The translations under genes were made by a program, and so were the position numbers. Of a stretch of 64,000 bases of DNA, positions 52,812 to 64,000 are shown one piece after another. How positions within the stretch are numbered: the first letter of the stretch is position 1; the number at the start of each line of letters is the position of its first letter. Origin of the DNA: Asterella californica (taxonomy: Eukaryota; Streptophyta; Marchantiopsida; Marchantiales; Aytoniaceae); assembly GCA_036924285.1 (NCBI GenBank), contig JAYKYS010000018.1, forward strand, positions 2,914,001 through 2,978,000. The letters are read 5' to 3'. The notes under the pieces were generated by a model, which was not told the DNA's origin, made no database searches, and was given only the letters and a program-made list of their open reading frames with translations.

Positions 52812-55064
52812 TGCGTCTTGTCTGGAGTTCCTTCAACGTCTCCTCAGTAAACTGATGCTCTACTCGTCTATGATCACGCAATATGTGCTCAGTGTCTACT
52901 AACTGTACTTGTTGTTGCGAGTTAGCAGGTAGTTGAGTTGCTGCCGGCTTCACTTTCTTCAGTACAAATTTGTACTTGGTATGGACTTCTGCCTCCTGAG
53001 GAAGTGCACACCAACAAATCGCTTCTCTTCTCACACAATTCTACATCGGATGAGGAAAGAACCGCACATACGTACCAATCTCCTCATATATATGTCGAGA
53101 GTGTATAAGGATCACCACTATACCATCTTTCTCTTTCATCAATCTGCTTATATTGTCCAACCAACTAGCAACTGATTGTACAGACACAAACTCTTCAAAC
53201 AAGCCAGAAACAACATCATCTTCAGGTAGAACCCTTCACGCCACAGCTCTGATATCTGCTTCACCATCCAATTTTTTGTATTTTTTTCCATATCCTCAGC
53301 TCTTGTAAACTGACTCCACCCATCGTTCTCGAACATTAACAACCCAGACTGTCAACTATGTACACTACACACGTCTTCAAACTCCTGTACATGTTTCTCA
53401 TCTGACTCTTCTACTTTGAGTATCAACTCTGACGGGATCTCAACAGTAGGTTCTACACCCTTGTCATCCCGCTCTACAAGAGTGGATTGCGAAAACTCTT
53501 AAATCTCTTTGTTTGAGAATCTCTAAGAGTTTGTCGGTTCCGCTCATATCTTGAATGAACAGTAAAAAACTGTATTGAGTACTTGTCATCGAGACTCCGA
53601 ACTATGATGGATCTCATTATGTCAGAGTTCGGAGTCCCGATGAAGACAGACGACTGTACAAAGAAATGTTGATCAACCTCTACATCTCCAATCCTTACAT
53701 GCATATTGGGACAGGCTCCGTATAACTCACTCTTTTGATTATTCGCAGCACGAAGTACCAAACCATGATTCATTTCGGTTGATCATTGTCCCTTCTCATA
53801 CACCTCCTTTGAAATGATGTTGATTTCCGTCACGTGATCCACAAGTGCAGGTATCAGTTCAGAAAGTCTTTCAAGTCGAACCTGCGTCTTTGTTGTCGCT
53901 CGTGCCCAGTGATTCTGTTTGAAATCACTGTCTGTGCTTGACTTATCCTCCTCAAATTCTTCATTTTCATTCTCAACAACAGCAGGACCAGCAACCCATA
54001 CTTCATACTTGACATCTCCAAATCCATCAACGTCGATAGCATTCACCACTCCAACCATCTGACTAGTTACTTGCTCTGCCAACACTTGTCTCTTTCTCTT
54101 CGTGATATCAATTATCAACTCATGAAATTCTCTCTTTGCGATACCAAGTACCTCACAAAGAGAAAACTCAACTCTGGCATCTAGAATGCGTTGCTCCAAG
54201 ACAGTATGCAAGTCTGTTGCTGTTTTGATGTCTGCAGCTAACTTGTAAGCTGGAGCTTTCTTCTTCTCTTGTGTTGTAAACCTCTTCTCCTGTACTGTGT
54301 CTGTAGCAGTAGCCTCTTGTGACAGATCCTCTACACCTTCCATAGGATCTATTGTATGTGGTGGAACTATAGAGGTAGAAGGTACATCCTCTGCAGTGGG
54401 AAATCTACCAGTTGATACCGATCTAGATGACGATGGCTCCGCTGCTCTTCTCCTCGTAACTCTCTGACGGTCATTATCATCAAGTTCTCCTACATCTAAA
54501 TCAGAAGCATCCCGTCGTCTTTTGTCTTCCATCATGACATCTTGGTCACTACTTGCTTCTAAAAACGCTCGAACAGAAGTTGCATCTACTGGTCTCTCCA
54601 TCCAGTAGCTCTCCTAATGTTTTTTGCACCTCTCTTCATCATTTCAACTGGAACTTCAACAGCTTGCTCAACCATAGTTGGATTAGAGCACACCTCAATT
54701 CTCCCAGTATATACATCAGTTTTTGCAGAACCCGCAATCATCACTGTAGTGTTCGTACCAATAAGTGCTGGAAGCAAGCTCCTCATTCCTCCTCTTCCAA
54801 AATACGTGTTCAGAGGTTGTCCAATGACAGTTAGTTGCAACTTGTTGTTCTGATAATTGACCACGCCCTCTCGCAAGACAACCGCTAAGTCTTGACAATC
54901 TCCTCCGAGATGATCTGGACTATCACATCAAATACATCTCTTGGTAAAAGTTTCCTCTACAGATCGAACACCTGGTGCGATTGGTCGCTGATCCCTTCTC
55001 AGATCTGTCATCTCAGCTCTTAAATCTCTCAACTGTTGAGTAAGCACTTCAATCAGGTTATGAT
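52812..55064 (-). pseudogene. Element II gag end, spacer and protease
   Basis: On the minus strand: a knuckle CI-stop-CDSPDHLGGDC near 54945, VVNYQNNKLQLTVIGQPL, a long charged spacer (53783-54601), the protease segment ALVDHVTEINIISKEVY with an unusual DHV in place of DTG/DSG, LYGACPNMHVRIGDVEV and YKFVLKKVKPAATQLP before RT. Stops and frameshifts are common. Confidence 0.68.
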
Positions 55065-55142
55065 GATTTTGGTAGTCTTTGGAGTGAAAATGTAGAACCC
55101 CGAAATATGATTTTCAAGTAGGATCCGATCCACACTGTAACA
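55065..55142 (-). repeat. Remnant of the element II 5' LTR
   Basis: The minus strand from 55142 (TGTTACAG) resembles the first 70 or so bases of the solo LTR at 45250 (GTGG..CGG.TCCTAC.TGAAAATCA) and then runs straight into gag. The rest of the LTR and leader are deleted. TTGT follows at 55143-55146. Confidence 0.6.
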
Positions 55143-55146
55143 TTGT

Positions 55147-57400
55147 TTGACTAGCTCTCGATCAGTTTACTTTTTCTCCTTCTTGCTTCTACATCACCTT
55201 CTCCATCTTCCCATTGGTCTCTTTTGTTTTGCCCCTAAGTAGTTTATGTGTTCTTGTCTTTTTGTGTTTTATGTTGTGCTAGGATACCAAGGAGATGAAC
55301 TGTCCAAGACCAAACGTCCTAAGGAGAAGAAATCCACGTATGATGTCTCGATTGAAGATCAGGACACAAGCTTCAACCCCCTCCTTCTTGATGACGTAAA
55401 CATTGACTGACCTCCTTCATTTTCACTTTGGTGCAAGAAGGCACATGAATGGAGAGATTGTCGGGATGCTGGAGCTGCTCCTGATGTTCTCTCGCGTGAG
55501 GAGGTGTTTCAATATGTTCAAGACATGAACATTATTGATTGGTTTGTCTCCAGTGAGAAAGATGTTTGAAATCTCCATGATTTTCTTACTCCTCGAAACT
55601 ACTCGTTGGCTATTGCGGACATTCTCTATGGATATAACGTGAAAGATTATCTTCGTAATGACGAGAAACCTTCCGGGTATTCTAACATCTTTGATATGGT
55701 TTCAGGCAGTTGACTTTATCCAAGTATTGAATCATCTTCTGTTCATCTCAACAGTTTGAGGAGGTTTTTCAAGTGTTAAACGAGCTTTGTTCAACTGTTG
55801 ACTACGGATATGGTGTTTTATCTTTTCATGTCCGTTTTGCGTTTCTTTTATTGCTGCAAGCTTTTTCGCTCTAAGCTTCTTGACTTCATGATCTTTTGTT
55901 TTCTTTGTCTTCTCTTCCTGAGCTGGATACCTTTTGCGCCATAAGACTTCTGAAGACTTCTTTCTTGTCTTTCTTTGTACTTGGTGCTGATATATAAACT
56001 TGTTACTTTCTCACAGGGAGAAGACTAGTGTCTGGAATACGGGTGGCATCAAGATTAAACAAATATATTATTATTATTTACTGGACAGAGTTTGACGCTC
56101 GCTCTATGATCAATTTCACCTCTAGATTGTCTATGTTCCAGTCTGTAATATTTGTCCTTGTTATGTCGTCTGAGCTACGTGATTCTGGTGACGGTCTTTA
56201 TGTCAATGTTCAGAAGCCCCAAGCTCTTATCTCAGCCTTGATATTGTTTCTCTCTCGTGAGTATGACTGGGTTCTTTGATATCTTTGTTGGCTCCAGCAC
56301 TACCACAGTTTGTGCATTACACAATTTATGACATTGTGGTGATGTTAAGTTGTATCGGCGACAATCCATGTTTATTGCTCACTTCCTTCAGAGCAGATTT
56401 ATGAAGTTGTTTCCATAGCAGGTTACCACAAAGAGCCGATTCCTCCTTCGTATAGAGCATCTCATGACGAGATCGTTTCGATTGATCCCTTTGTGACTTC
56501 ATCAGTAGTCATCACTGCGTAGTCTTCTCCTGCTGTCTGGTTTGAAGGATGCTTCTACTGATTTTGCTGCTAGTGAAGACGTCATTTTGGATGCGGACTT
56601 AATCGCTTATGCTGGCTTTGTAGCTTAGTCCTAACTTTTAAGTGATTTTTTTCCTCGGATGTCGGCTTAGGGAGCTCCAGCTTATGGACTATATCTTGTC
56701 TTCTATTCTAGATTGTTCAAATTGTATTACTTTTGCACGTTATCAGAAAGAGAGTCTTTCTTGGAGAGGACAGACCTCTTATTTGTGATTGATTGTGAAA
56801 ACGGCCAAAAAAAAACTAGACTGTACTTAGAATAAGATTGAACATCCAGTTGTGTTGTATGGTGCATGTGTGTTACACTTAAGGTCAAGTTAGAAGTTGA
56901 GTCAAGCCTGTTAGATTGGGTAGTGAGGACACTAGGATTTCATCGAGTTGGTTCAAAGTCTTGTTGTATCTCTCTACAGCCAGATACCCCGTGTATTCTC
57001 ATACTAAACTTCACGCTCTACGACAGCTGATGAACTCGACGTGAAACGTCTCAGATTGAGAGATACATTTTTGTTTTGCAACCATGGACGTTGAAAGCTT
57101 ATCTCAATTCATAGATGAGGCTTCTACGTCTGGAGAGGCTCTGAAGGTGATCAAGCTTTCTCGGTCAGATATGCGATTGCTTGTGTCATTCGCGTTGGTA
57201 ATGCAATAACAACAAGTTGTTGAACGAAAAGAGACAATGGTTACCAAAGCCTTGCAATCTGTTCTGGGTTTGCTAGATCGGTTTGATGTGAAGAACATCT
57301 CCAAGTATCTCAAGTACTATGCTCGAGAGATGGAATTGAGTAAGATGAAATATAAGTTGAGTAACTGAATCTAGATCTATCTGCCGACGAGAAGGATCCA
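55147..57400 (+). other. Unassigned, decayed coding-like region right of element II
   Basis: Three plus-strand parts look coding but carry stops. About 55290-55730 has FNPLLLDDVNID, REEVFQYVQDMNIIDWF and YNVKDYLRNDEK. 56028-56279 is an 83-codon open frame. 57084-57368 has MDVESLSQFIDEASTSGEAL and LGLLDRFDVKNISKYLKYY. Several stops are TGA where Trp would fit. I recognise no family. An old virus-like or retroelement gag, or a dead host gene, are possible. Confidence 0.4.
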
Positions 57401-57999
57401 TGGAGGAAGAGGGAAGGAGACCCTTAACCTCCTTTCTCATGTGCAGACTCAAGAAAAGTACAGTGTCTCAAATGGTGTCATGCTCTGCAATGATTTCTCC
57501 TCGATGTGTACATTGAAAGAGATGCCCTCTTGTAACAAGGATAGCTTGGTCATAGCTACACCTCGAGATATTTGCGATCTGATACTGAAAGAGATCCAAT
57601 CGAAGATGCATCGCTGTAATGTACGCACGCTGAAGATACGATACATAGTAGAGGAAAGGAAGCTTGGCAGACAGTCAAGCACCCACACCCACGCAAGAAC
57701 AAAGACGAGCTATAATATGATCTGAATCTCCAACTTACTGGAGACAAGCAAGGACTAGATCTGTATAGAAACTATGGTTGAGTGTCCTCTAGAGTGAAGG
57801 CATCCCATCTCTAGCAATGACATCAAAAGGAGGTAAAAAGGACTGTGTCGGAGAGTATCTACACTAACGTAATGATACTTGTAAGAGGAAGGACTCATCC
57901 CTTATATGCAGAACAAACTCTCGCAATAGTGGAACATGATGTACGTGAAAAAATGTAGTTTCAAAGATGGTGCAACTAGAGCCTAACTGCTCAAGAAAG
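57401..57999. other. Stretch without recognised genes
   Basis: Only short open frames with no recognisable motifs. A 94-codon plus-strand open frame (57441-57725) shows no family resemblance. Confidence 0.4.
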
Positions 58000-59660
58000 T
58001 CAAAGGGGCAGAGACCCTAGAGGCTAGGAGACCTACCCTACCATGCCTACGAGGCCAAGTAACCTGCTCCTTGACCAACTCTCCCTCTGAAAAAAAGAAA
58101 AGCTCCTAGTCCTAGAATATACAAAAATGATCAACAAGCTGATCAAACTGTTCCAAACTGTCGAGGAAAGTAGGAGTAGGTGACACATATCTTTGCAGAA
58201 ATGATGGTCTCCTCGCTAAGCAAGAAGATAAAATGGAGAATGCGATCTGAGGATCTTCAAGTCGAGATAAGAGAGGAGCCAAACGACCCTGCTCCAACAG
58301 ATGCTCCTTTAAGAAGGAGGATACAAACTCTAGGTGAACCAAAAAAGATGTCCAAGACTCTAATGTCATCATGAGGAGTGAGAAAATCCTCTAGGTGATG
58401 AAAGAAGAACCCAAATAAAAAAGAGATCAAGCTCGACACTTGGTTACCCTAACCGACAAACCAATGATCAAAAGCTCCATTCGTAGATCCTCAAATACCT
58501 ATCCTATCAAAGAAGCAGGTCTCACGATATGAGTATATCATGTAAAAAAAGGATCAGACATCTTGGAGAACCGCCATCTTCTGTAGGTCCAAAAATGAGC
58601 TATAGTGAACAATGGACCTCCTAGAGGATCACATTGTCTAGTACCTATCTTATATCATATGACCTCCACACCTTGCATTGAGGAACCAGGAAAACAGAGA
58701 GGTAGCAGCACCATAAAATATCTGAACAAAAGATATGAGTTGGAAAAGTGGAGGACCCACATCCAACAACTCCGAGAAGATGACTTATATCGAAATGCAA
58801 TTGATTGCATTCTCCACATTTATCTGTAGAACCACCCAATCAAGTTGAAGTTCCATGGACGCACAAAGTGCATGCACCATGATCTCGATGCCACCTCTGA
58901 CACTCACTCCATACTGATAAGACTACAGATGTTGTGCAAATGTATCCTTGTGTTGAAGCACCATAGCACAACTGACAAGCTTGAGAAAGACCTCTCTCAC
59001 CACGTACGCCTCCGTTGTCTTTGTCCATCACGAGCAACCTGTCCATCATTAAAACTTGAACGGTGCGTGGATGCACCATACCACGAGCCAAAGCCGAGCA
59101 CACTATGAAAAGCTAGTGAACCCACTTACAAAATCTCTTAGATCCAAGCACTGTCGCAAGTACTCATAACGTATACTCGAGGGACCACCAGTTGCTAGAC
59201 TACGGGCGGTCATAAAAGCATGAATAAAGGAGTCTCTGTCTAGCTTTACGTCCATTGATGACGGCTGAAAAGATAAAATCTCAAGAGAAGGTGGTGATAA
59301 TACGGAGGGTGTAACGTCTATCCTCGAGAATATTATATGCATAAGAGATAAGCCATCATCAATGGACGTAAAGCTCGAGCAACATGATTGAGCTCTCCAA
59401 CTTGATCAAGTAGAAGATAACATCTGAGTCGTCTCTTCTCCATACCTCATCCGAATCCACAATCTTCACATCCGGAGGAATTGCATGATCTGCATCTCTG
59501 TCTGACAAACTATCCGAGAAGTCTCTATATAGATCCTTCCAGTCACCACGTATAAACCGACAGAGTCGAGATAAAACCTCATGTTGACTTGACTTCCCTC
59601 TTCGATCATACTTCAAATACCATCTCGAAAATAGAAAAATAGATACCAAGCATACTCATC
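58000..59660 (-). pseudogene. Decayed LINE-like reverse transcriptase
   Basis: Read on the minus strand through several frame changes: FIHAFMTARSLATGGPSSIRY (about 59240), VSVRGGIEIMVHALCASMEL (about 58900), LDWVVLQ followed by INVENAIN (about 58830), FSELLDVG and QIFYGAATSLF (58650-58780), HDDIRVLDIFFGSPRV (about 58330) and PLLSRLEDPQIAFSILSSCL plus PTFLDSLEQFDQL (58130-58290). This order matches the non-LTR reverse transcriptase pattern common in algal genomes, with catalytic-site residues degraded. There are many stops and no target duplication was found. Confidence 0.55.
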
Positions 59661-60700
59661 AAAAAGATCCGCAATCAACATATCTAAGGACAATCTAAGG
59701 GTACGCCTAACATCTATCCTCAACGCAAAAAGAATAGAGTGAAACAGACAAGATGGACGTCGATCAAGTGAAAAAAAATCTAAATAGAAGATGTCGATGA
59801 ACGTAACCAAACCCAATCTCCAGCTATATCAACTGGAGAGATGACTAACGAGGAGAGAGAAACCAATGATGAGAAACTATGAAAAAAGTGATACGATAAG
59901 ACTGAGTAACAACCAAAGACGGATGTCTCGATCCAACACCCATACAAGCATGAATGGTTGGTGCTGGGCCCACCCGTCGTAAAAGGATGACCACAAGATA
60001 AACAAAGAATATGAAGTACATGTCTCTAAGCAGAAGATCATCGAGTGTTAATAGGACGAGGAGTCCTAATAGCTCCCGAAGCCAAGGTAGTGGAGATAGG
60101 CCTAAATCATATCGGTCTATAAATGAAACATAAATTAAAAAATAAACTGAGATAAAAATCTAAGTAACTAAACACAATAATATAATGAAAATCGTAAAAA
60201 GTTTCATACATTTAAGAGAGCATAACGGACATCGGGTGTACATGCATCAAGCTTATTATGCATAACAACAAAAAAGAACAATCTGAAAAATAAACAAAAG
60301 AAAATGACAGAAGTATGACTAAAAGATAGAATAGAATGAGGTAGATTACATTCCTGATTGAGCCGATATCGAAGTACGCACATCGATCATCTTTGCTCTC
60401 ATCTCGACATATGTTGACTCCACCTCCATGGTAAAGAGAAAACTCACTTTTATACATCGTGAGAAAAAGTGAAAAAAACTGAAAACTAAAAAGTAAGAAA
60501 ACTCAATGTATAATCAACAAGAAGCTAAAAAATAATCAAAATGAAGAACGTTCAGAAATAAACATTTTAGAAAAAAATTTACATTAAAGAAATACCTATG
60601 GAGGAAAATATGCAAAGCACTAAATTGAAAAAAAGGCACAATCTGGCCGGACTTGCTGACGATCATTCCCGGCTTTCGGAAAAGCTTACCCATCTGGACT
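59661..60700. other. AT-rich stretch without recognised genes
   Basis: A-rich runs and short open frames only. It may include the 5' part of the LINE-like element. Nothing else is supported. Confidence 0.4.
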
Positions 60701-60883
60701 CTTGAGCCTCCGTGCTCAGTAGAATGGAATCCACATCAAGGATGTTCGATGAGCTTTGGCGGTCGAGTGCGTCTGTCTTTCTATTTCGGATCTGAGGTGG
60801 GAAGGTGAGGGTTTCGGAGACCAGATCGGAGGAGAATACAGTAGTACTGTACGGGAAACCAGAATGGTAGCTAACTGGAATAA

Positions 60884-63720
60884 GTGTACGAGGGAAGGGA
60901 GATGTGTCTGACGCGAGACCCGCTCGCCGATGAAAGAATGCCGCAGCAGCACCACGACGAGGAGGAGCAGGACGAAGGTTTACTCGAGAGCCTGATGGGA
61001 GGAGGAGCAGCCGGAGCGGCTACCAGGCCTTTGTGGCTCTATGCTTCCGATGCTCATGTGTGGCACAAGGTCGCTGGGGTGTCAGGTAGGCCCGCCCACT
61101 TGCTCGATGAGTATATCGTCGGTGGTTTGTTGAGTTGGCGAATATCAGTTCCGTCCTTCTTTCTTTCGTGATTTGTGGTAGTGATTGCTCGATTTCGTAG
61201 TCGAAATTTGTCCGATTCAATCATGCTTGTCTCTCTTCTGGGTGTTGCGAAGTTGGACAGTTTGATGGTCACTTCAGTGCGGTTCAGTTTCTCCCAGTTT
61301 GATCTTCTTTCTTCTGGGCTTCCTCCTCCGTTACGAGTGTGAACTCTTCGAAATACCTTATACCCCTTAAATTAACCGTCCACATTTCGCATAGCGCCCG
61401 CAGGAGGATTTCTAAGTATCCGGTACTAAACAGCCCCTGGTAACATAATGAACTAACGCAATTGGAGACTATCATCATTCTGTTCGGTGTGAGACCGTGT
61501 TTTTTGTAAAAGTTTGCCAGTTATTCCAGTTTTGTAGCTCGAGTTCATTTTTTCGTCCCGAATTCAGATTATCACTTCAGGTTTTATTTCGTAAATCAGT
61601 TTGTGAGAGGAGCGGAATAGGGTTCTCCTGCTGGTTCATACCTCGGAGATTGCTTGGCTTATGAATTTTCTCCTGGCCTTCTCAGACCCACTTCCTACGC
61701 AAAATCTAGGCCATGAGCGATGTAGGTCAGTCCGCAATGGAAAGACAGATCCGTAGTTAACAGTTCGAATTTCGTTCAGTCTGTCCGTAATAAGACGTGG
61801 GACGCTTGTACATGGCAAACTTTGGTTTCCTGCGTTCGTTGTTTGTGGGAACAACCCTGGAGTGTCCCTCTTGGACCTCAGAATAGTTCCATATTTGTTT
61901 ATCCTTGAAACGTACTAGCCCTTACGACAAATCCAATGGCGTCATGTAGATCGCCTGTATAAACATAGCTTTTTATTTCGTATCTGAACAAATAATACTT
62001 TCTAATCATTCTTGCAAGGATTACAAAGTACGTCCACACAAGCAGATGAATACTGTCATTCTCAAGCTTCAGCAGCATCTTTGTGGGGACGGAAACCTTT
62101 GTAGGAGGATCCTGCCGCGTAACACATGTTGAGCTGCTTCTTAGTTGCCACGTTGTTGGTAGTTGGCACTGTCCTCATCACTTACATCAACTTATCAGGC
62201 CATCTGTCTGAGTGCTGTGCTGTTAGTGACAGCTAACATGACATTTCCAGTTTTTTTTCTCAAATAAATTGATAAAAGTGAAATGACTTTAGCTTTAGGT
62301 GGTCAAGAATCTTACTACCAAGCGCAGGAACAGAAAAGGACTTGCTGGCTACTCGCACTGGATTTGTGTAATCTGGACCAGATTGAGAAGTCCGAGAAGA
62401 TGTCAAGATGCTTTCCTGTTGAAGTTTTACCAGCTTGTTTTTCTCCTCGTATGTTGCAGGCATGCTTGCACTAGCTGCGGGCACGTATGGTGCGCACATT
62501 TTTAAGCCCCAAAACGTGGTGTATAAGGACGTAAGTGCGGAACATGACAGAACTAGTTAGGACCATTGTTTGTGAACCATTTCCGACTACGGTAGTTATT
62601 TGGCTTGAGCTTCCCGCAAAATGTTCCCTCATTCTACTTCTCTACGTGTACTTTACGTTTTTATTAGCAGGTGCTTATCAAAAGCTTATTCTACGGAGAA
62701 TAAGTGAGTTTGTAATCAGCTGGAACGTAATGTCTAGGGACTTGCTACGACGTTTGCTTCACAGGTCTCGAAGATATGTTTGAATAGATAGTGCGAGAGG
62801 AACGTGGCTTAGTAGAATGGCTTGATTACAAGTTGTGGTGGTTGGGGTGGATAATATCAACACAGAATGTAGAACTTGCCACCGGCTCGATCTGAAAGTG
62901 TGCAACCTCCATATGTGCAGGTGTGGAATACAGCAAATCAGTATCATTTGGCGCATACGGTGGCGTTGCTCGCTGCCCCTTTAACCAAGCGACCGCAGAT
63001 AGTAAGTATCTGTTTCGGTTCTGGTTTCATAACAGGAATTGTTCCATAGCATTCGCTACCTCTGAGCTGTTCCTGGGGGTGGCATTTTTCGTCACAGGCA
63101 TGGCGAGGTTCTGTTAGATTTTCTGTTGATGCATGAACTTTGGAATGGTTTTTGACAAGATTGTGGTGTGGATTATTCCCACCTGGAACTAGTTCGGATT
63201 ACGGAACTACGACGTACTGGGACTTGACCTGCTATCTGTATTTGGCACGCGATACTGCTATATCCAAAACAATCCCCTGCAAGTAGTTTTCCTTGAGCCA
63301 GTTACTGTCTTATGGATTTTCGAAGGTGGTAACATCGGTTGTTTGTGTGTTGCAGTTCGGCAGTCTCCTGTCGTTCGGCATTGTTGCATTTTCTGGATCG
63401 TAAGTTCACCTAACTTTGCCACCACCGTGCTTTTCTGTGCATAAATTTGCTGGGTACTAGAGCTTGGAAGCACAGCAGGCTTTTATATTTTACGTGCTAC
63501 GTACATCAGATGATCTTATGAACACAGCTGAACTTTATGCTATCTGTCTTGCGTATTTATATATGCCGTTTGGACGGATCACGGTTACTGAAATTGTACA
63601 CCTTGTTATCTTGATTGCAGATGCTACACAGCGGCATTGATGGAGGATAAAAGCTACTCTCTGCCAGCCCCGTTTGGCGGTTTTGCTTTTATTGGTGCAT
63701 GGGCCTCACTACTGTTTTAA
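60884..63720 (+). CDS. TMEM256 homolog: TMEM256/DUF423 family small membrane protein, five exons
   Basis: Exons 60884-61085, 62460-62530, 62921-63001, 63356-63399 and 63621-63720 join with GT-AG introns and keep the frame, giving 165 residues. The protein reads WHKVAGVSG, AAGTYGAHIFKPQN, WNTANQYHLAHTVALLAAP, IVAFSGSCYTAAL, and SLPAPFGGFAFIGAWASLLF at the C-terminus. This is the conserved TMEM256/DUF423 signature with hydrophobic helices. The usual length is about 110 residues; the extra 50 or so N-terminal residues are acidic, Gln/His- and Gly/Ala-rich. In-frame ATGs at 60902, 60938 and 60995 are alternative starts. The molecular function of the family is not established. This is the only host gene recognised here and shows no stops or frameshifts. 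Confidence 0.93.
61086..62459 (+). other. Intron 1 of the TMEM256 homolog
   Basis: Donor CAG/GTAGGC and acceptor TTGCAG/G. It splits a Gly codon after its first base. No coding or repeat content was recognised in its 1.37 kb. Introns 2-4 are 62531-62920, 63002-63355 and 63400-63620. Confidence 0.85.
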
Positions 63721-63782
63721 GTCACCCTCTGAAAGTTGCCATAAGGGAACTTTATACTTGAAGTTGCATTGATTCATACCGA

Positions 63783-63788
63783 AATAAA
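63783..63788 (+). terminator. Possible polyadenylation signal of the TMEM256 homolog
   Basis: AATAAA lies 63 bases after the stop codon. Plant signals are loose, so this is only a candidate. Confidence 0.45.
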
Positions 63789-64000
63789 ATCCCACCTGAT
63801 CAAGTTAGTGTCGACAGTTAAGGGGAAGTGGGATAATCCGATCTTCAAAGTTAAAAGCGAGATCTTGCTGTTGGCGTCTACTACAGCAAGTAGACTGATA
63901 TCGAGAGACACATCTCGATTGTACAAATTACATGATGGGTAGATAAGAGTCACTGATGCGGAGGAAGAAAGTACTTCGAGATACTGAAGCCTGTTCATCC

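Larger units (their letters stand above)
5705..55142 (-). mobile_element. Gypsy element II, the outer host of most nested elements
   Basis: Read on the minus strand it contains a nearly deleted 5' LTR (about 55065-55142), gag end and spacer/protease (52812-55064), RT, RNase H and integrase (19698-21731), the rest of the integrase (about 8885-9468), a polypurine tract and a 3' LTR (5705-8825). It is interrupted by the fold-back element, the DNMT-carrying element and element IV. Removing those insertions brings the protein segments back into the usual gypsy order. Many stops and frameshifts show it is old and dead. It is related to element VI. Confidence 0.75.

Noticed and set aside
61284..61854. 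Minus-strand open frames in intron 1 of the TMEM256 homolog
   Set aside because: Short, no motifs, and inside an intron with good splice sites.

Overview
This window reads as nuclear DNA from a streptophyte plant, probably a retrotransposon-rich charophyte alga or early-diverging land plant. The evidence is plant-type Ty1/copia and Ty3/gypsy elements, a GT-AG spliced host gene of the plant TMEM256 type, and a gypsy element carrying a cytosine-5 DNA methyltransferase (DNMT), a situation reported so far from charophytes and dinoflagellates. The species assignment is inference. There is no prokaryotic, organellar or CRISPR content.

Layout from left to right. Positions 1-4827 hold the 3' part of a copia element. 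Its polyprotein has one in-frame UGA and an inserted GC-rich tract made of consecutive perfect hairpins. An old gypsy element, called II here, runs on the minus strand from 5705 to 55142 with a 4-bp TTGT duplication at its edges. It is about 49 kb long only because other elements sit inside it. Its 3' LTR carries a fold-back element (6797-8380). Its integrase is split by a 10.2-kb gypsy element (9469-19697) that encodes gag, protease, DNMT, RT/RNase H/integrase and a C-terminal PHD finger. Its RT/spacer region is split by gypsy element IV (21732-52811).

Element IV has 5.9-kb LTRs rich in GAAGAC/GTCTTC. Its middle, about 32.04-47.96 kb, is inverted. Its RT was hit by an LTR of its own family (33219-47647, TSD GTCAG). 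That LTR contains a nearly complete gypsy element V (36150-44908, TSD GTAC) and a solo LTR of the element II family (45250-47122, TSD CCGT). A 5'-truncated element VI (28396-31414) lies in the integrase of IV.

To the right of II are unrecognised, decayed coding-like segments (55.2-57.4 kb) and a decayed LINE-like reverse transcriptase on the minus strand (about 58.0-59.66 kb). The only host gene I recognise is a five-exon TMEM256/DUF423 membrane-protein gene on the plus strand (60884-63720).

The most interesting system is the DNMT-carrying retroelement. All its coding blocks lie in one minus-strand frame separated by stop codons. The last stop (UAG before CAG UCA) has the CAR-YYA readthrough context. 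The methyltransferase keeps its motifs I, IV, VI, VIII, IX and X, and the polyprotein ends in a chromatin-reader-type PHD finger. The insertion looks like a circular molecule opened inside an LTR. All coordinates, motifs and target-site duplications were read by eye. Family assignments come from motif recognition and were not checked by database search.
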